Part shown: piece by piece, positions 9,028 through 17,852 of the stretch
Layout: each line of letters begins with the position of its first letter
Position numbering within the stretch: position 1 is the stretch's first letter
Assembly (NCBI RefSeq): GCF_003933745.1
Contig: NZ_RSEB01000001.1
Location: forward strand, 1 to 64,000
Source of the DNA: Glycomyces terrestris
Lineage (GTDB): Bacteria > Actinomycetota > Actinomycetes > Mycobacteriales > Micromonosporaceae
Reading direction: 5' to 3'
Length of the DNA stretch: 64,000 nucleotides
The notes under the pieces: model-generated
The model's input: the letters and a program-made list of their open reading frames with translations, nothing else
What the model was told of the DNA's origin: nothing
Database searches by the model: none
Program-made: the position numbers and the translations under genes

Positions 9028-9110
9028 CTCACCGGTACTGACCCGCGCGGGGGCGCGAACTCATCGGTCCGCGATGAGTTCCGGGCGGCGGTCGTATCAG
9101 TACCGGTGAG
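9028..9110. promoter_or_regulatory. Nested perfect inverted repeats in divergent ECF/tautomerase promoter region
   Basis: The outer arms are CTCACCGGTACTGA (9028-9041) and its exact complement (9097-9110). Inside them lies a second perfect pair, GAACTCATCG (9057-9066) and CGATGAGTTC (9072-9081), with a 5-nt centre. Each divergent gene therefore faces the same sequence elements at nearly the same distance, as expected if both promoters carry one shared control element, for instance the box recognised by the adjacent ECF sigma factor. The role is inference. Confidence 0.6.
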
Positions 9111-9147
9111 CGGCGCCGACCCGGCGCCCCCGATCCAGGAGGCACCC

Positions 9148-9561
9148 GTGCCACAGTTCTTCATCGAAGCCCCCGCCGGCATCGCGCCCGACGCGAAGCG
9201 CCGGCTGATGCGCGAGGTCACCGACGCGATCGACGAGGCGTACCACATGCGGCCGGAGATCCAGGTGTGGCTGCGCGAGTACAGCGGCGACGCCGTCTCC
9301 TACGACGGTGAGCTCTACGGCGACGAGCCGATGCGCATCGTCGGCTTCCTCGAGGCGCCCGAACTCGCCAGCACCGACGCCAGCCGCAAGCTGACCTCGG
9401 CGGTCAACGAGGCGATCGGGACCGCGTACCAGGGCATCGCGAACACCGACGAGACCCTCATCCTCATGAACCGGTACCCGCTCCACGCCGCGGGCTTCCA
9501 GGGCCGGCTCCAGTCGGACGACCCGGAGGCCGTCGAGGCGATCGCCCAGTTGAACGCCTGA
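9148..9561 (+). CDS. Tautomerase family protein (4-oxalocrotonate tautomerase-like)
   Basis: A 137-residue protein beginning with GTG, set by AGGAGG at 9137-9142 five bases upstream. After Met removal the N-terminal residue is Pro (PQFFIEAPAGI), the general base of the tautomerase superfamily. A helix rich in conserved Lys/Arg and the strand IQVWLREY follow, matching the Tautomerase_3 type. It should isomerise an unsaturated keto acid; the substrate is unknown. It is divergent from the ECF sigma factor and shares its palindromic promoter region, so it is a likely target of that factor. A strong terminator closes the gene. Confidence 0.8.
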   Translation: MPQFFIEAPAGIAPDAKRRLMREVTDAIDEAYHMRPEIQVWLREYSGDAVSYDGELYGDEPMRIVGFLEAPELASTDASRKLTSAVNEAIGTAYQGIANTDETLILMNRYPLHAAGFQGRLQSDDPEAVEAIAQLNA

Positions 9562-9567
9562 GCACCG

Positions 9568-9597
9568 CGGGCCCGCGCCGAGACCGGCGCGGGCCCG
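9568..9597 (+). terminator. Strong hairpin terminator after tautomerase gene
   Basis: CGGGCCCGCGCC (9568-9579) pairs perfectly with GGCGCGGGCCCG (9586-9597), loop of 6 nt. It starts 6 nt after the tautomerase stop and also faces the end of the convergent small secreted protein gene. Confidence 0.75.
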
Positions 9598-9610
9598 TCG
9601 CGGTCCCGGG

Positions 9611-9877
9611 TCACACCAGGTGGCAGGCTTCGTCGGCGTGGGCCGGGTGGACGCGGATGGACACCAGCCGGTCGAAGCACCGCAGGTGCCCGTCCCAGTC
9701 CTGCGCCTCCTCGCAGGCGAGGTAGACGCTCGGCCCGACGATGTACTTCCGATCGCTGAGGTAGCCGGTGCAGTCGAGCACCCCGGCCTGCGCGGGCGCC
9801 GGCGCGGTGAGCGCGATGCCGCCGGCGAGCGCGAGCACCGCCAGGCCCCGGACGGTGCGTCGAGCGGTCGATGTCAT
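9611..9877 (-). CDS. Small secreted protein, four cysteines, unknown function
   Basis: An 88-residue protein. The first 30 residues are a typical Sec signal peptide (RRTVRG, then a hydrophobic run, then APAQAG). The mature part of about 57 residues has four Cys (in VLDCTG, YLACEE, LRCFDR, DEACHL) that could form two disulfides. I recognise no domain. It is a plausible real gene because of the signal peptide, a terminator at its end and actinobacterial codon pattern. Role unknown. Confidence 0.65.
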   Translation of the reverse strand: MTSTARRTVRGLAVLALAGGIALTAPAPAQAGVLDCTGYLSDRKYIVGPSVYLACEEAQDWDGHLRCFDRLVSIRVHPAHADEACHLV

Positions 9878-10069
9878 GCCGTTCCCCCTGTTCGTGAACG
9901 CCTCCAGCCGGAAGCTCGCCTGATCGTAGGGACGCCTGGGCGGAGACGTCGGGGGAACGGGCCACCTCCGTCGATCGGAAATCCGACAGGGCCTTCGGTT
10001 CGAGCGCGAGGACGGTGTTCACGGGCGGATCGGCGGTCCCCGGAGCGGCCGCCGGTCGGCCTCGCCGGG

Positions 10070-10672
10070 TCAGGCGCCGGTGTTCGTCAGGGCCGCAACG
10101 GCTTCGGGGTCGCCGGTGAGGTGGGTGTCGGCGGCGTCGCGGCGGCCGCTGAGGTAGAGGAGGAGTTCGACGGGGCGGCCGGTGAGGACGGCGCCGCCGC
10201 CGGGCCCGAAGTGGCGGGCGCGGCCGTCGGGGGTGCGCAGTTCGAGGCCGTGCGGGCGGATCTTCCGGGCGGCCCGCCAGGCGGTGAGGCGGCTGGTCTT
10301 CCAGGCGGCCTCGTCGAGGTCGGGGCGGCCGGCGCGGGGGCCGAGGCCGTTGGCGCGGCGGACGTCCTCGTGGTGGATGAGGTACTCGGCGCCGTTGAGG
10401 AGGCTGCGGAGCCCGGGAATGCACCACGGCAGGAGCGGGGCCCCGGCGCGGAGCCGGTCGACGAGGGCGGGAAGGCCCTTCGCCTTCGCCGCGGCCATCT
10501 TCGCGTCCGTCCAGCGGTTGAAGTGCTCGCGGAGCACGAGGTGCGCGGCGAGGTCCAGCGCGGTCCAGCCCTCGCACAGCGTCGGCGCGTCCGGTCCCAC
10601 CTCGGCCAGCAGGTCGCACAGGTCCTCGCGCTCGCGCGCGTCCAGCGGTGTCCGGTGCTGCGTGGCGCCCAT
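10070..10672 (-). CDS. TIGR03085 family metal-binding protein (DinB/maleylpyruvate-isomerase-like fold)
   Basis: A 200-residue protein with the pattern LLAEVGPDAPTLCEGWTALDLAAHLVLRE near the N-terminus. The conserved His of AAHLVLRE and the later HHEDVRRA His pair are the expected metal ligands of the MDMPI_N/DinB four-helix fold; the overall sequence fits the actinobacterial TIGR03085 family. Enzymes of this fold include mycothiol-dependent isomerases, but members of this family are uncharacterised. The ATG follows GGAGG at good spacing. It lies downstream of the first arsR on the same strand with 114 bp between; co-transcription is possible but not shown. Confidence 0.8.
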   Translation of the reverse strand: MGATQHRTPLDAREREDLCDLLAEVGPDAPTLCEGWTALDLAAHLVLREHFNRWTDAKMAAAKAKGLPALVDRLRAGAPLLPWCIPGLRSLLNGAEYLIHHEDVRRANGLGPRAGRPDLDEAAWKTSRLTAWRAARKIRPHGLELRTPDGRARHFGPGGGAVLTGRPVELLLYLSGRRDAADTHLTGDPEAVAALTNTGA

Positions 10673-10786
10673 TCGTCCTCCCCTTCACCGACACCGTACG
10701 CCGTCTGCGGGCCGGGCCGGTCCTCGCTCAGGTCGCGGAGGAGGTCCGGGCCCGCGCCGGTCCGAGCGGGGCCCGGTCGGCGGGCG

Positions 10787-11146
10787 TCAGCAGCAGCCGT
10801 CGTGCTCGGCGGGGTTCGAGAGGCCGGCGAGGGCGCGGAGCGGGGCGGAGAAGGCCTCGCAGCACAGGGAGTAGACGTTGCTGCGGCCCTTGGGGGTCAC
10901 GGAGACGAGGCCGAGCTCGCGCAGGGGCGCGAGGTGGTGGGAGACGAGGGTCTGGGCGAGACCGGTGGCCTCGGTCAGTTCGCGGACGGTGCGCGACTGC
11001 TCGGACAGGAGCAGGACGATCGCGAGGCGGTTCTCGTCGGCGAGGGCCTTGAACTGCGGCGCGAGGTCTTTGGCGTGCTCGATCACCGACGCGTCGGAGT
11101 GCCCGGCGCTCACGTCGGTCAAGGTGAGTTCGATCGTGCGGCTCAT
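10787..11146 (-). CDS. arsR: ArsR/SmtB family metalloregulator, C-terminal Cys pairs
   Basis: A 119-residue winged-helix repressor with recognition region TGLAQTLVSHHLAPLRELGLV. The usual CxC of alpha-3 is absent; instead there are Cys95-Cys96 (YSLCCEAF) and Cys118-Cys119 at the very end (DGCC). Acidithiobacillus ferrooxidans ArsR senses As(III) with Cys95, Cys96 and Cys102, so this looks like that C-terminal sensor type. It is divergent from the arsenic flavoprotein gene, and an AT-rich dyad lies between, so it probably represses both itself and that gene until As(III) or a related ion binds. It differs clearly from the second ArsR of the island. Confidence 0.85.
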   Translation of the reverse strand: MSRTIELTLTDVSAGHSDASVIEHAKDLAPQFKALADENRLAIVLLLSEQSRTVRELTEATGLAQTLVSHHLAPLRELGLVSVTPKGRSNVYSLCCEAFSAPLRALAGLSNPAEHDGCC

Positions 11147-11185
11147 GCGTCAAGTAAACCACAGAACTTGCTATCAACAGCATTC

Positions 11186-11206
11186 ACTGATATTAGTTAG
11201 ATCAGT
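11186..11206. promoter_or_regulatory. AT-rich dyad, putative ArsR operator
   Basis: ACTGAT (11186-11191) and ATCAGT (11201-11206) form a dyad with 9 nt between, in an unusually AT-rich patch in the 106-bp divergent region between arsR and the flavoprotein gene. A second looser dyad, CAAGT-N10-ACTTG, lies at 11151-11170 next to the arsR start. ArsR-family operators are typically AT-rich imperfect dyads of this size. Confidence 0.55.
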
Positions 11207-11252
11207 TGATGCGACCGTGGTGGTCGCCTCCCCGAACGCACAGGAGCCCGTC

Positions 11253-12743
11253 ATGTCCGACCCCGTCACCAGACCCGTCCAGACCGTCGCCGTCATCGGC
11301 GCCGGCCCGGTCGGCCTCGCGGCCGCCGCACACCTGCTCGAGCGCGGCCTGACGCCGATCGTGCTCGAAGCCGGGAGCGGCCCGGCCGACGCGATCCGCC
11401 AATGGGGACACGTGCGCCTGTTCTCGCCGTGGCGGTTCGACATCGACGCCGCCGCGAGGAGACTGCTCGAATCGCACGGCTGGACCGCCCCCGACCCCGA
11501 CGGGCTGCCCACCGGCGCCGAGCTCATCGAGCACTACCTCGCGCCCCTGGCGCGGACCCCGGAGCTGGCCCCGCATCTCCGCTACGACAGCCGCGTCACC
11601 GCCGTCGCGCGGCTCGGCGTGGACAAGACCCGCACCATCGGCCGCGAGGGCCGCCCCTACCTCGTCCGCACCCGCGACACCGAGGGCGCATGGTCCGACC
11701 TCGTGGTCGACGCGGTCCTCGACGCCTCCGGCACCTGGGGCCGGCGCAACCCGCTCGGCGCGCACGGGCTCGCCGCCCCCGGCGAGGACCACGCGGCCGC
11801 ATGGGCGGCCGGGCCGCTCCCCGACGTGCTCGGCGCCGAGCGGGACCGGTTCGCGGGCAAGCGGACCCTGGTCGTCGGCATGGGGCACTCGGCGGCGAAC
11901 ACGCTGCTGAACCTGGCCCGGCTCGCCGAGCGGGAGCCGGGCACCGCGGTCACGTGGGCGATCCGCGGCGACTCGCCGGCCCGGCTGTACGGCGGCGGCG
12001 CGGCCGACGCGCTGCCGGCGCGGGGCACGATCGGCACGCGGCTGCGCGAACTGGTCGAGGCCGGCGCGATCGAACTGGTCACCGGGTTCACCGTCGACCG
12101 CTTCACGACCCGCCCGGACGGCTCGGTCGCGGTGGCCGGCAGCATCGGCGGCGTCGAGCACGTCATCGAGGCCGACCAGGTGGCGGCCGCGACCGGGTTC
12201 CGCCCGGACCTGGAGATGCTGCGCGAGATCCGGCTCGACCTCGACGCCACGGTCGAAGCGCCCGCCAAGCTCGCGCCGCTCATCGACCCGAACTTCCACT
12301 CCTGCGGCACCGTGCCGCCGCACGGGGAGGCCGACCTCGCCCAGCCGGACGACGGCTTCTACCTGGTCGGCATGAAGTCGTACGGCCGCGCCCCGACGTT
12401 CCTGCTCGCCACGGGGTACGAACAGGTCCGCTCCGTCGCCGCGGCCCTCGCCGGCGACCGCGAGGCCGCCGACAAGGTCGAACTCGACCTGCCCGAGACC
12501 GGCGTCTGCTCCTCGTCGCGCTCGCTCGAAGCCACCTCGATCGCCGACGCGGGCGAGGCCGGCGGCTGCTGCGGCACCGCCGACTCCGGTCGCGGCACTG
12601 AAGGGGCCGCCTCGGCGGGGTGCGGGACGCCCGAACCGGTTGCCGTCGGCGCCCGGGGCCTCGCCACCGGCGTGCTGCACGGCCGCGCCGGCGAGCGCCG
12701 GGAGCTCCCGCAGCTCAACGCGGGCGGCGGCTGCTGCGGCTGA
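11253..12743 (+). CDS. Arsenic-island FAD-dependent monooxygenase-like protein (ArsO-like) with Cys-rich tail
   Basis: A 496-residue flavoprotein: FAD motif IGAGPVG (16-21), NAD(P)H motif VVGMGHSAAN near 209, and a conserved Class B monooxygenase-like layout. Related flavoproteins (ArsO) occur in the arsenic gene cluster of a Streptomyces linear plasmid. After about residue 415 the protein carries a low-complexity tail with Cys motifs: GVCSSSRS, GGCCG (Cys439-Cys440), a lone Cys, and a terminal GGGCCG (Cys494-Cys495). Vicinal Cys pairs bind trivalent arsenic well, so the tail may capture As(III) or act as a redox relay. AGGAG lies six bases before the ATG. It precedes arsR2-acr3-arsC on the same strand, 177 bp upstream. 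The reaction is unproven. Confidence 0.75.
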   Translation: MSDPVTRPVQTVAVIGAGPVGLAAAAHLLERGLTPIVLEAGSGPADAIRQWGHVRLFSPWRFDIDAAARRLLESHGWTAPDPDGLPTGAELIEHYLAPLARTPELAPHLRYDSRVTAVARLGVDKTRTIGREGRPYLVRTRDTEGAWSDLVVDAVLDASGTWGRRNPLGAHGLAAPGEDHAAAWAAGPLPDVLGAERDRFAGKRTLVVGMGHSAANTLLNLARLAEREPGTAVTWAIRGDSPARLYGGGAADALPARGTIGTRLRELVEAGAIELVTGFTVDRFTTRPDGSVAVAGSIGGVEHVIEADQVAAATGFRPDLEMLREIRLDLDATVEAPAKLAPLIDPNFHSCGTVPPHGEADLAQPDDGFYLVGMKSYGRAPTFLLATGYEQVRSVAAALAGDREAADKVELDLPETGVCSSSRSLEATSIADAGEAGGCCGTADSGRGTEGAASAGCGTPEPVAVGARGLATGVLHGRAGERRELPQLNAGGGCCG

Positions 12744-12886
12744 CGCGCCGGGCCGCCTCCCGGCTCGGCGAACCCGCGGTGAACTTCGGGCGGCGTTCGG
12801 ATGCCGCCGAGGCCGCGGAGCGGCGTCGGACGCCTGGTCGGCGCCGGCGAACGCTCCGGGACGTGGACTGCGGGCGGGGCGGTGGT

Positions 12887-12938
12887 GGCGGGCTGATTCG
12901 ATTCCTGTAAAAGTAGACGCATGTCGAATCAGCCCGCC
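12887..12938 (+). promoter_or_regulatory. 15-bp perfect inverted repeat around the second arsR start codon
   Basis: GGCGGGCTGATTCGA (12887-12901) is repeated as its exact complement at 12924-12938, with a 22-nt AT-rich centre whose last three bases are the arsR ATG (12921-12923). As RNA it would place the start codon in the loop of a long hairpin; as DNA it is a wide-spaced dyad that could serve as the ArsR operator. Either would make arsR-acr3-arsC expression strongly controlled. Confidence 0.6.
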
Positions 12939-13292
12939 CGGACCCCGCTGCCGCTCGCCGCGGCCGACTGCCACACCCCGCTGGTGAGCGAGCCGCTCAC
13001 GGCCGAGCAGTCCGAGCGGCTCGCGCCCTCGTTCAAGGCCCTGGGCGACCCGATCCGGCTGCGGCTCCTCTCGCTCATCGCCTCCCACCAGGGCGGGGAG
13101 GCGTGCGTGTGCGACCTGACCGACGCCTTCGCGGTCTCGGCCCCCACGGTCTCCCACCACCTCAAGGTCCTGCGCGAGTCCGGCCTGGTGGCCTCCGAGC
13201 GGCGCGGCACCTGGGTGTACTACCGCGCCGAACCCGCCGCCCTCGACCTGCTCTCCACGGTGCTCTCGGTCCCCCGGCGGGCCGGCGCATGA
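12921..13292 (+). CDS. arsR: ArsR/SmtB family arsenic repressor, CxC type
   Basis: A 123-residue winged-helix protein with the classical sensor motif ACVCDL (Cys62, Cys64) at the start of the recognition helix region, plus Cys17 in the N-terminal arm; HTH core SAPTVSHHLKVLRESGLV. This resembles the ELCVCDL type of plasmid R773 ArsR, so As(III) or Sb(III) should release it from DNA. Its stop overlaps the acr3 start by 4 nt (ATGA, 13289-13292), so the two are translationally coupled. It is different in sensor position from the first ArsR, so the island may have two inducer thresholds. Confidence 0.9.
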   Translation: MSNQPARTPLPLAAADCHTPLVSEPLTAEQSERLAPSFKALGDPIRLRLLSLIASHQGGEACVCDLTDAFAVSAPTVSHHLKVLRESGLVASERRGTWVYYRAEPAALDLLSTVLSVPRRAGA

Positions 13293-14344
13293 GCCCGAGG
13301 CTGTCGACGCTCGACCGGTTCCTGCCGGCGTGGATCGGCGCGGCCATGCTCGCCGGGATCGCGCTCGGGCACTGGGCGCCCGTGCTCGGCAAGGCGCTCA
13401 ACGCGGTCCAGGTCGGCGGCATCAGCCTGCCGATCGCCGCCGGGCTGCTGCTCATGATGTACCCGGTCCTGGCGAAGGTCCGCTACGACCGGCTCGACAC
13501 GGTCACCGCCGACAAGCGCCTGCTGGTCGCCTCGCTCGCACTGAACTGGCTGGCCGGCCCGCTGCTCATGTTCACCCTCGCCTGGGTCTTCCTCGCGGAC
13601 CTGCCCGAGTTCAGGACGGGCCTGATCATCGTGGGCCTCGCCCGGTGCATCGCGATGGTCGTCATCTGGAACGACCTCGCCTGCGGCGACCGGGAGGCCG
13701 CCGCCGTGCTCGTCGCCTTGAACTCGGTCTTCCAGGTCGCCGCGTTCGGGGCGCTCGGCTGGTTCTACCTCGACGCCCTGCCTCGCTGGCTCGGGCTCGA
13801 CGCGACCGGGCTGGAGGTCTCCGGCTGGGAGATCGCGCTGAACGTGGCGGTGTTCCTCGGCGTGCCGCTGGCCGCGGGGTACCTGACGCGGCGCCTCGGG
13901 GAGCGGCGCCGGGGCCGCGCGTGGTACGAGGAGCGGTTCCTGCCGCGGATCGGGCCGTTCGCGCTGTACGGGCTGCTGTTCACCATCGTCGTGCTCTTCG
14001 CGCTCCAGGGCGAGGCGATCCTCGCCCGACCGCTCGACGCCGTGCGCATCGCGGTGCCGCTGCTGGCGTACTTCGGGCTCATGTGGGCCGGGGCCTTCGC
14101 GCTGGGCCGGGCCCTCGGCCTGGGCTACGAGCGCACCGCGACGCTCGCGTTCACGGCCGCGGGCAACAACTTCGAACTCGCCATCGCGGTCGCGATCGCG
14201 ACCTTCGGCGCGACCTCCGGCCAGGCGCTCGCCGGCGTCGTCGGCCCGCTCATCGAAGTCCCGGTCCTGGTGGGCCTGGTGTACGTGAGCCTGCGGGCGC
14301 GTCGCCGCTTCCCTACTCCCGCAACCGCAACCGTCACGTCATGA
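13289..14344 (+). CDS. acr3: Arsenite efflux permease Acr3
   Basis: A 351-residue membrane protein of the bile/arsenite/riboflavin transporter superfamily with ten predicted membrane spans. The family-defining Cys in the fourth span is Cys120 (LARCIAMVVIWNDLACGD), and the conserved Glu of the ninth span region is in GPLIEVPVL. Acr3 exports As(OH)2O- in exchange for protons. TM signature AGNNFELAIAVAIATFG is highly typical. It overlaps arsR by 4 nt and is followed by arsC 20 nt later, forming a standard arsR-acr3-arsC operon. Confidence 0.95.
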   Translation: MSPRLSTLDRFLPAWIGAAMLAGIALGHWAPVLGKALNAVQVGGISLPIAAGLLLMMYPVLAKVRYDRLDTVTADKRLLVASLALNWLAGPLLMFTLAWVFLADLPEFRTGLIIVGLARCIAMVVIWNDLACGDREAAAVLVALNSVFQVAAFGALGWFYLDALPRWLGLDATGLEVSGWEIALNVAVFLGVPLAAGYLTRRLGERRRGRAWYEERFLPRIGPFALYGLLFTIVVLFALQGEAILARPLDAVRIAVPLLAYFGLMWAGAFALGRALGLGYERTATLAFTAAGNNFELAIAVAIATFGATSGQALAGVVGPLIEVPVLVGLVYVSLRARRRFPTPATATVTS

Positions 14345-14364
14345 CCCGACCGCAAAGGAATGCC

Positions 14365-14784
14365 ATGCCCGACAAGCCGTCCGTGCTCTTCGTCTGCGTC
14401 CACAACGCCGGCCGCTCCCAGATGGCCGCCGGATGGCTCCGGCACCTGGCCGGGGACCGGATCGAGGTCCGGTCGGCCGGGTCGGCCCCCGGCGACCGGG
14501 TGAATCCCGCCGCCGTCGAGGCCATGCGGGAGGTCGGCGTCGACATCGCCGACCAGCGGCCCAAGCTCCTCACGGTCGACGCGGTCGAGGCGTCCGACGT
14601 GTGCGTCACGATGGGCTGCGGCGACGCGTGCCCGGTCTTCCCCGGGAAGCGGTACCTCGACTGGGTCCTCGACGACCCGGCCGGGCAGGGCGTCGAGGCC
14701 GTGCGGCCCATCCGCGACGAGATCAGGGCCCGGGTCGAGGCGCTCATCGCGGAGCTGCTTCCGGAGGGCGGCGCCAAGGCGTGA
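14365..14784 (+). CDS. arsC: Arsenate reductase ArsC, low-molecular-weight phosphatase type
   Basis: A 139-residue enzyme with the PTP-like P-loop CVHNAGRS (Cys11, Arg17), which forms the arsenate ester. Cys85 and Cys89 in GCGDACP occupy the place of the resolving Cys82/Cys89 of S. aureus ArsC; corynebacterial relatives with this motif pattern use mycothiol and mycoredoxin, so either thioredoxin or mycothiol coupling is possible here. It reduces As(V) to As(III), the Acr3 substrate. AAAGGA precedes the ATG. A strong terminator ends the operon. Confidence 0.93.
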   Translation: MPDKPSVLFVCVHNAGRSQMAAGWLRHLAGDRIEVRSAGSAPGDRVNPAAVEAMREVGVDIADQRPKLLTVDAVEASDVCVTMGCGDACPVFPGKRYLDWVLDDPAGQGVEAVRPIRDEIRARVEALIAELLPEGGAKA

Positions 14785-14803
14785 GCGCTCGTCGAGCACA
14801 CGA

Positions 14804-14834
14804 GGGGCCCGGGACGCGTCGCGTCCCGGGCCCC
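14804..14834. terminator. Strong bidirectional terminator after arsC
   Basis: GGGGCCCGGGACGC (14804-14817) pairs perfectly with GCGTCCCGGGCCCC (14821-14834), loop GTC. It lies between the convergent arsC and hydrolase genes. Confidence 0.8.
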
Positions 14835-14843
14835 GCTCATCGG

Positions 14844-16352
<1,509 letters not shown>

Positions 16353-17003
16353 TCAGTCCGGGTGGATGACCACGCAGCAGCGGCCGGGGCCGGGGGCGAG
16401 GTCGGCGCGGTCGGGGTCGGCGCCGCGGGATGCGAGCACGCCGCGCAGGAACGCCCGGTTCATGCCGCAGACCAGGGCCGTCTCCTGCCGCATGATCCGG
16501 TGGAACGGGCAGTTGCGCAGCTCGATGTCGCCGCGGTCGGTGCGGTCGGGCTCGTAGCCGCGGTCGGCCAGCGCGCCGAGCAGGTCGCCGGCGGGGACGG
16601 CGCGGCCCCGCCGCTCGGCGGCGGCGGTCAGGGCTTCGCGCAGGGCCGGCGAGTCGGCGGCGGCCGCGGCGTCGGCGAGGATCTCGGCGAGGAGGCCGTA
16701 GTCGCGCGGCGGGATGGTGAGCGAGACCTCGTCCCGCGCCGGCGCGTACTGCTTCGCGGGGCGTCCGGCCCCGGGCCCGCCGCGCCCTTCGGGGCGGGCG
16801 TAGCCGGTGGTCAGCAGGCCGGCGTCGGCGAGGCGGTCGAGGTGGTAGGCCGCGAGGGTCCGGCTGATCGCGACCGCGGCGGCCACCTCGTCCCGCCGGA
16901 CCGGCCCGGACTGCGTCGAGACGTAGTCGAAGACCTTGCGCCGCAATGGGTTCGACAGCACGTCCGGGTCCCAAGCCGCCCTGCGGGGCGCAGCCTCGTC
17001 CAT
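16353..17003 (-). CDS. HTH regulator with C-terminal Cys cluster (SufR-like Fe-S or metal sensor)
   Basis: A 216-residue protein. Residues 15-75 form an ArsR-like winged helix (LSNPLRRKVFDYVS...RTLAAYHLDRLADAGLL). The C-terminal part holds Cys165 (RNCPFHRI), Cys179 (LVCGMNRAF) and Cys209-Cys210 (GRCCVVIH). SufR-type repressors bind an Fe-S cluster through a similar C-terminal Cys set, so this is probably an Fe-S or metal-sensing repressor. It is divergent from folE, and a dyad with CAA/TTG half-sites covers the folE promoter, so folE is its probable target. Which signal it senses is not shown. Confidence 0.8.
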   Translation of the reverse strand: MDEAAPRRAAWDPDVLSNPLRRKVFDYVSTQSGPVRRDEVAAAVAISRTLAAYHLDRLADAGLLTTGYARPEGRGGPGAGRPAKQYAPARDEVSLTIPPRDYGLLAEILADAAAAADSPALREALTAAAERRGRAVPAGDLLGALADRGYEPDRTDRGDIELRNCPFHRIMRQETALVCGMNRAFLRGVLASRGADPDRADLAPGPGRCCVVIHPD

Positions 17004-17028
17004 GCGGCGAATCTACCACCAATGAATC

Positions 17029-17080
17029 TTGACAAATACCGGTCGGGCTCCGAGACTAAAAACAATCATCGTTGTCTTTA
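17029..17080 (+). promoter_or_regulatory. folE promoter with overlapping dyad operator
   Basis: TTGACA (17029-17034) with GAGACT (17052-17057) 17 bp on forms a good -35/-10 pair reading to folE. Immediately after lies an imperfect dyad, TAAAAACAA (17057-17065) against TTGTCTTTA (17072-17080), with core ACAA-N6-TTGT. SufR is reported to bind CAAC-N6-GTTG; here similar half-sites have tighter spacing (CAAT-N4-GTTG). A repressor bound here would block the promoter. Confidence 0.6.
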
Positions 17081-17093
17081 GAAGGGAAGCGGC

Positions 17094-17720
17094 ATGCCCA
17101 CCACCGCACCGGAGACCGCCCCGGACCCCGCTCGCGGCCTCGACCCGCTCACCGGCGGCGAGGCGCCGTTCGAACCGGACCTGGTCGCGGCGGAGGCCGC
17201 GGCGTCGGCGTTCCTCAAGGCCCTGGGCATGCAGCACGACTCCGAGCACCTGCGGGCGACCCCCGGGCGGATGGCCCGGGCCTGGGCCGAGATGCTCACC
17301 CCGCGCCCGTTCAACCTGACGACCTTCCCCAACGACGAGGGCTACGACGAGCTCGTCCTGGCCCGCGACATCCCGTTCCGGTCGATCTGCGAGCACCACC
17401 TGCTGCCGTTCACCGGCCGCGCCTGCGTCGGCTACCTGCCCGGGGAGCGCGTGCTCGGCCTCTCCAAGCTCGCCCGGGTGGTCGAGCACTTCGCGTGCCG
17501 CCCGCAGACGCAGGAGCGGTTGACGAAGCAGACCGCCGACTGGCTCCAGGAGCGCCTCGGCGCCAGGGCGGTCGGGGTCGTGGTCAGGGCCGAGCACTCG
17601 TGCATGACGCTGCGCGGGGCGCTGGCGACGGGTTCGAGCACGGTGACCTCGACCCTGCTCGGCAGCCTGCGCACCGATCCGAGTTCGCGGCAGGAGTTCC
17701 TCGCGCTCGCCGGGTGCTGA
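17094..17720 (+). CDS. folE: GTP cyclohydrolase I (FolE type)
   Basis: A 208-residue enzyme converting GTP to 7,8-dihydroneopterin triphosphate. Zinc ligands are Cys99, His102 (CEHHLLPF) and Cys170 (EHSCMTLRG); the 71-residue spacing Cys99-Cys170 equals that of Cys110-Cys181 in E. coli. The SKLARVVEHFACRPQTQERLTKQ segment is fully conserved. It is not beside folP/folB/folK, so it is either a second copy or supplies a pterin or 7-deazapurine route. AAGGGAAG precedes the ATG. Control by the divergent Cys-cluster regulator is likely from the operator, unlike the housekeeping gene in the folate operon. Confidence 0.93.
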   Translation: MPTTAPETAPDPARGLDPLTGGEAPFEPDLVAAEAAASAFLKALGMQHDSEHLRATPGRMARAWAEMLTPRPFNLTTFPNDEGYDELVLARDIPFRSICEHHLLPFTGRACVGYLPGERVLGLSKLARVVEHFACRPQTQERLTKQTADWLQERLGARAVGVVVRAEHSCMTLRGALATGSSTVTSTLLGSLRTDPSSRQEFLALAGC

Positions 17721-17852
17721 CGGCGTCGGCCGTCCGGCGGAGGCGCGGCCCGGGAAGTCGGCCGGATTGCCGAGGCGGGCGGCGACGCCGGGCGATGATG
17801 GGCGGATGGACTGGACGCCGGCGTGTTGACCGAACCCGTTGCGGGGCTGAGC

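Noticed and set aside
17721..17790. CGGCGTCG/CGACGCCG pair after folE as a terminator
   Set aside because: Arms are 54 nt apart and short; not terminator-like.
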